Below the pieces are notes generated by a model that ran no database searches, was not told the DNA's origin, and saw nothing but the letters and a program-made list of their open reading frames with translations. From the NCBI GenBank assembly GCA_023411645.1, contig JAEYON010000002.1, positions 12,992 to 76,991 on the forward strand: a DNA stretch of 64,000 nt. The letters are read 5' to 3'. Numbering within the stretch: position 1 is the stretch's first letter; every line of letters begins with the position of its first letter. The position numbers and the translations under genes were made by a program. Shown one piece after another: positions 61,700 through 64,000 of this stretch. Source of the stretch: Bacillota bacterium (GTDB lineage Bacteria; Bacillota; Clostridia; Acetivibrionales; DTU013).

Positions 61700-62719
61700 T
61701 TATTTATTTTTTATGTCTTCATCTGCATTGTTACCCTTAGACACTCTAAATAATATCTCTTCTTTTGCACTACGGATTAAGCCAATTACACCTTTTGGTG
61801 AAACCACGGCGGTAAATATATAAAGTAAACCTAGTATAAAAACCCATCGCTGAGTGAAGGAACTTACAAGATTCTCCGTTATAACGATGATCGTCGCCCC
61901 AATAATGCCTCCTGAAATCGTGCCTATACCGCCAACCAAAGACATAAGAAACGCTTTTGACATCATAAGAGTATTGGTTATATCCGGGCTTACAAAGTTA
62001 ACTAAGTAAACATATAGAATACCGCCTATTCCGGCCACCGTTCCGGATATGACATAAGTAATATGCTTATGCCGGATCACGTTGAATCCAAGTGCGTTCA
62101 TCCTCTTACGGCTCTGACGGATTCCGTGGATCGTCAATCCAAACGGCGAGTTAACTAGACGGTAAATTAAGAAGACCACAATTGCAAATATTATGAAAAC
62201 AAAGTAGTAATAATTAATATTATTGATCATTTTAAAACCAAATATCTCTTTTGGACGCATAATGCCTGGTATTCCCATGTCGGCGCCTGTGATACGAGTA
62301 AGACGAAAAGCAAGACCCCAGATGCATTGGCCAAGAGCCAGATTTACTATCAAAAATGTGGTTCCCCAAATATTCCTGCAGATAAAGCCAAACAGATAAG
62401 ACACCAGCGCAGTAGACAATACTGCAATTATTACTATTATAAAAAATGACAGATCTGTATTCTTGCTGAACCACCCTACGACATAGGCAGCTAATCCAAA
62501 AAAACCTGCGTTCCCATATGCTGATAATCCCATATAACCGGTCAGAAGATCTATACTAATAGCCAACAGAGAATAACACATTATTATGCTACCAAGACGG
62601 ATAATATAATTATCCGAAGAAATAAGTGGGAGACCGCCTATGAGTACACAAATAATAATCAGCGATAATGGTTTTGTTCTAGAAAAAAGCATTGGTTTCG
62701 CTTGATTAACCTGCTTCAT
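61700..62719 (-). CDS. livM: Branched-chain amino acid-type ABC transporter permease (LivM-like)
   Basis: Permease of about 339 residues with about nine hydrophobic helices. The family signature GLSAYGNAGFFGLAAYVVGW (about 80) and the coupling segment RQSRKRMNALGFNVIRHKHITYVISGTVAGIGG (about 215) are present. ATG at 62719 with GAGG 9 bases upstream; the longer frame of 26 more codons is not used. It overlaps livH by 14 bases. Confidence 0.9.
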   Translation of the reverse strand: MKQVNQAKPMLFSRTKPLSLIIICVLIGGLPLISSDNYIIRLGSIIMCYSLLAISIDLLTGYMGLSAYGNAGFFGLAAYVVGWFSKNTDLSFFIIVIIAVLSTALVSYLFGFICRNIWGTTFLIVNLALGQCIWGLAFRLTRITGADMGIPGIMRPKEIFGFKMINNINYYYFVFIIFAIVVFLIYRLVNSPFGLTIHGIRQSRKRMNALGFNVIRHKHITYVISGTVAGIGGILYVYLVNFVSPDITNTLMMSKAFLMSLVGGIGTISGGIIGATIIVITENLVSSFTQRWVFILGLLYIFTAVVSPKGVIGLIRSAKEEILFRVSKGNNADEDIKNK

Positions 62720-63638
62720 GATTTTTCCTCTTTCTTTTTGTATGTTTTGCCTGTGCCTGCAGTAGTCGTCTGGTTCGTGTTTCTTCAGAAAGTACAAATA
62801 ATCCAGAGGGTTTCACAACACAAATAATTGCCATTGGGAGGTATACACTAAAATAAGCTAGAGGAGGAAACAACGCTCTCCCAAAAGTATCAATTGTCGC
62901 TATTACAAGACTTGCATAATAAGCTCCGCGCAGATTCCCAAGACCTCCCACGATCACAATAGCGAGCATCAACGGGAGTATGGTGAACCCTATACGCGGT
63001 TCCATTGCCAGAAAAGGTCCGCCAAGAACGCCACCTACTGCAGCGAGCATTACACCTGCTACATAAACCAAGCTGAACAACTTATAGATATCAATGCCCA
63101 TTGCCCTGACAGTTTCTTCGTCATCAACGCCTGAACGGATCAGTGCTCCAATATGAGTTTTGTTTATAATTAATTCTATGCCTACCATTACTATTAGTCC
63201 GAATATAATTATAAAGAGTCTATATACTGAAATGTTTGTATTAAGAAAAGGAATATTGCCGGACAGCCATGCAGGAACAGATGTCTTTTGCGGTGCGCCT
63301 CCAAAAACCCATAAAAGGCAATCGTCTACTAAAAACAAAAGCCCAAGTCCAAGCAATACCTGGCCAAGAGGAAATGTTTGAAGCCTGTACAGTACTCCTC
63401 TGAATACAAACAGTCCAAATGCCCCCACAATAACCATCGTGATAATGATTGAAAGTATTAAGTTTCCGGTCAGTACATTGAAGTAATACCCCAAATATAG
63501 ACCCAATGAAAAATATGCTACATGAACGATATTCGTTATCTTCATCAGACCAAAAATGAGAGAAAAACCACTGGCAATCAGGAAAAGCAGTGAACCATAT
63601 GAAATACTGTAAAATAACTGTATCAGAATATAATCCAT
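62706..63638 (-). CDS. livH: Branched-chain amino acid-type ABC transporter permease (LivH-like)
   Basis: Permease of 310 residues with seven to eight helices. Signature ASGFSLIFGLMKITNIVHVAYFSLGLYLGYYF (about 25-50) and MGIDIYKLFSLVYVAGVMLAAVGGVLGGPF (about 185) are typical. It pairs with LivM. ATG at 63638 with AAAGG 11 bases upstream. No substrate-binding protein gene is in the window, so it probably lies beyond the right edge. Confidence 0.9.
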   Translation of the reverse strand: MDYILIQLFYSISYGSLLFLIASGFSLIFGLMKITNIVHVAYFSLGLYLGYYFNVLTGNLILSIIITMVIVGAFGLFVFRGVLYRLQTFPLGQVLLGLGLLFLVDDCLLWVFGGAPQKTSVPAWLSGNIPFLNTNISVYRLFIIIFGLIVMVGIELIINKTHIGALIRSGVDDEETVRAMGIDIYKLFSLVYVAGVMLAAVGGVLGGPFLAMEPRIGFTILPLMLAIVIVGGLGNLRGAYYASLVIATIDTFGRALFPPLAYFSVYLPMAIICVVKPSGLFVLSEETRTRRLLQAQAKHTKRKRKNHEAG

Positions 63639-63670
63639 TTAAACACAGCCTTTATGTGTAATTTGGTATA

Positions 63671-63696
63671 GAGTTGGAATGGAGTCATTCCAACTC
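63671..63696. terminator. Hairpin between cyclase and livH genes
   Basis: Perfect 10-bp inverted repeat GAGTTGGAAT/ATTCCAACTC with a 6-base loop. The T-run lies on the plus-strand side, so on the minus strand it is a stem without a proper tail and may set transcript levels instead of ending them. Confidence 0.5.
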
Positions 63697-63716
63697 TACC
63701 ATACTTTTTAATACGA

Positions 63717-64000
63717 TCATTTGATAACCTGGGGATTCAATGGAGAACCCGTGGCGTTGGTAATTGCAATAGGAGGCGCTGTAAAGAAAAACTCATACCT
63801 ACCATCCTCTGCGCAGTCATCAGCCAACTCATCAAGCATAAACATTTCACCCATAGTCAGGCCGCATATTGGGATGCAAAGCCAATGCCAAGGCTGAAAG
63901 CACCAATCAAGAGACGGATCCATACGATTCGGCCTTACTTCGCAGCCCCAGGTATCCGTGGCTACAGCTGCAATCTGTTTATCATGCATCCATATAATGG
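63717..64000 (-). CDS. Cyclase family protein, C-terminal fragment
   Basis: The frame is open to the right edge, so only about 94 C-terminal residues are visible. VATDTWGCEVRPN, CFQPWHWLCIPICGLTMGEMFMLDELADDC and FFFTAPPIAITNATGSPLNPQVI match the C-terminal part of cyclase-family (PF04199, kynurenine formamidase-like) metal-dependent hydrolases. It lies 78 bases upstream of livH in the same direction and so may act on the compound carried by that transporter, for example an amide or lactone. The N-terminal metal-binding histidines are outside the window. Confidence 0.72.
   Translation of the reverse strand, partial: IIWMHDKQIAAVATDTWGCEVRPNRMDPSLDWCFQPWHWLCIPICGLTMGEMFMLDELADDCAEDGRYEFFFTAPPIAITNATGSPLNPQVIK

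Overview
The window looks like a chromosomal segment of a Gram-positive anaerobe of the class Clostridia. The evidence is tandem cyclic-di-GMP-I riboswitches, a singlet glycine riboswitch, a PurR-type operator laid out as in Bacillus, an LPxTG-anchored surface protein with a sortase, a YesM/YesN-type two-component system, a LoaP-type NusG paralogue and strong purine-rich ribosome binding sites. A genus cannot be named from the sequence alone. Nearly all genes lie on the minus strand; only the sortase, one soluble chemoreceptor and a DUF1015 gene are on the plus strand.

Layout. (1) 1-9350: an exopolysaccharide operon read right to left, starting with the antiterminator gene loaP, then a membrane nucleotide-sugar dehydratase, a priming phosphoglycosyltransferase, an NAD-dependent epimerase, a GT4 glycosyltransferase, an unusual beta-propeller/ATP-grasp fusion, a polysaccharide deacetylase and a glycosyltransferase cut by the left edge. 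(2) 9465-18130: cell-envelope genes, namely an AI-2E family permease, a YtxH-like small protein, a PRC-barrel protein, an 1811-residue LPxTG adhesin and a divergent sortase. (3) 18436-23319: a CZB chemoreceptor, a DUF1015 protein, MsrAB and a LUD protein. (4) 23444-28814: a LacI-controlled set of an Old Yellow Enzyme, an SDR and a FAD reductase. (5) 29068-33984: a secreted transglutaminase-like protein behind two c-di-GMP aptamers, the serine genes (serA and a class V aminotransferase) behind a glycine riboswitch, and a small helical protein. (6) 34100-46776: lysA, a transmembrane chemoreceptor, and a ytfQRT/yjfF-type sugar ABC transporter with a second binding lipoprotein and a YesM/YesN pair. 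(7) 46949-50143: a flavodoxin-like reductase, a cysteine-rich permease, SigZ and a small membrane protein. (8) 50160-56738: yqeK, nadD, purD, purN, purM, purE and a hypoxanthine/guanine permease behind a PurR operator and a long structured leader. (9) 57065-64000: an AEC transporter, a DUF368 (PopT-like) protein, a 1 kb gene-poor stretch, livF/G/M/H-type ABC genes and the end of a cyclase-family gene.

The most interesting items are the propeller/ATP-grasp fusion in a LoaP-controlled polysaccharide operon, the SigZ and cysteine-rich permease pair, the unassigned RNA leader of the purine permease, the LacI-controlled redox operon, and a GC-rich short repeat found both between genes and in frame inside a gene. 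Many start codons were moved inward from the longest open frame on the basis of ribosome binding sites; this is stated for each gene.
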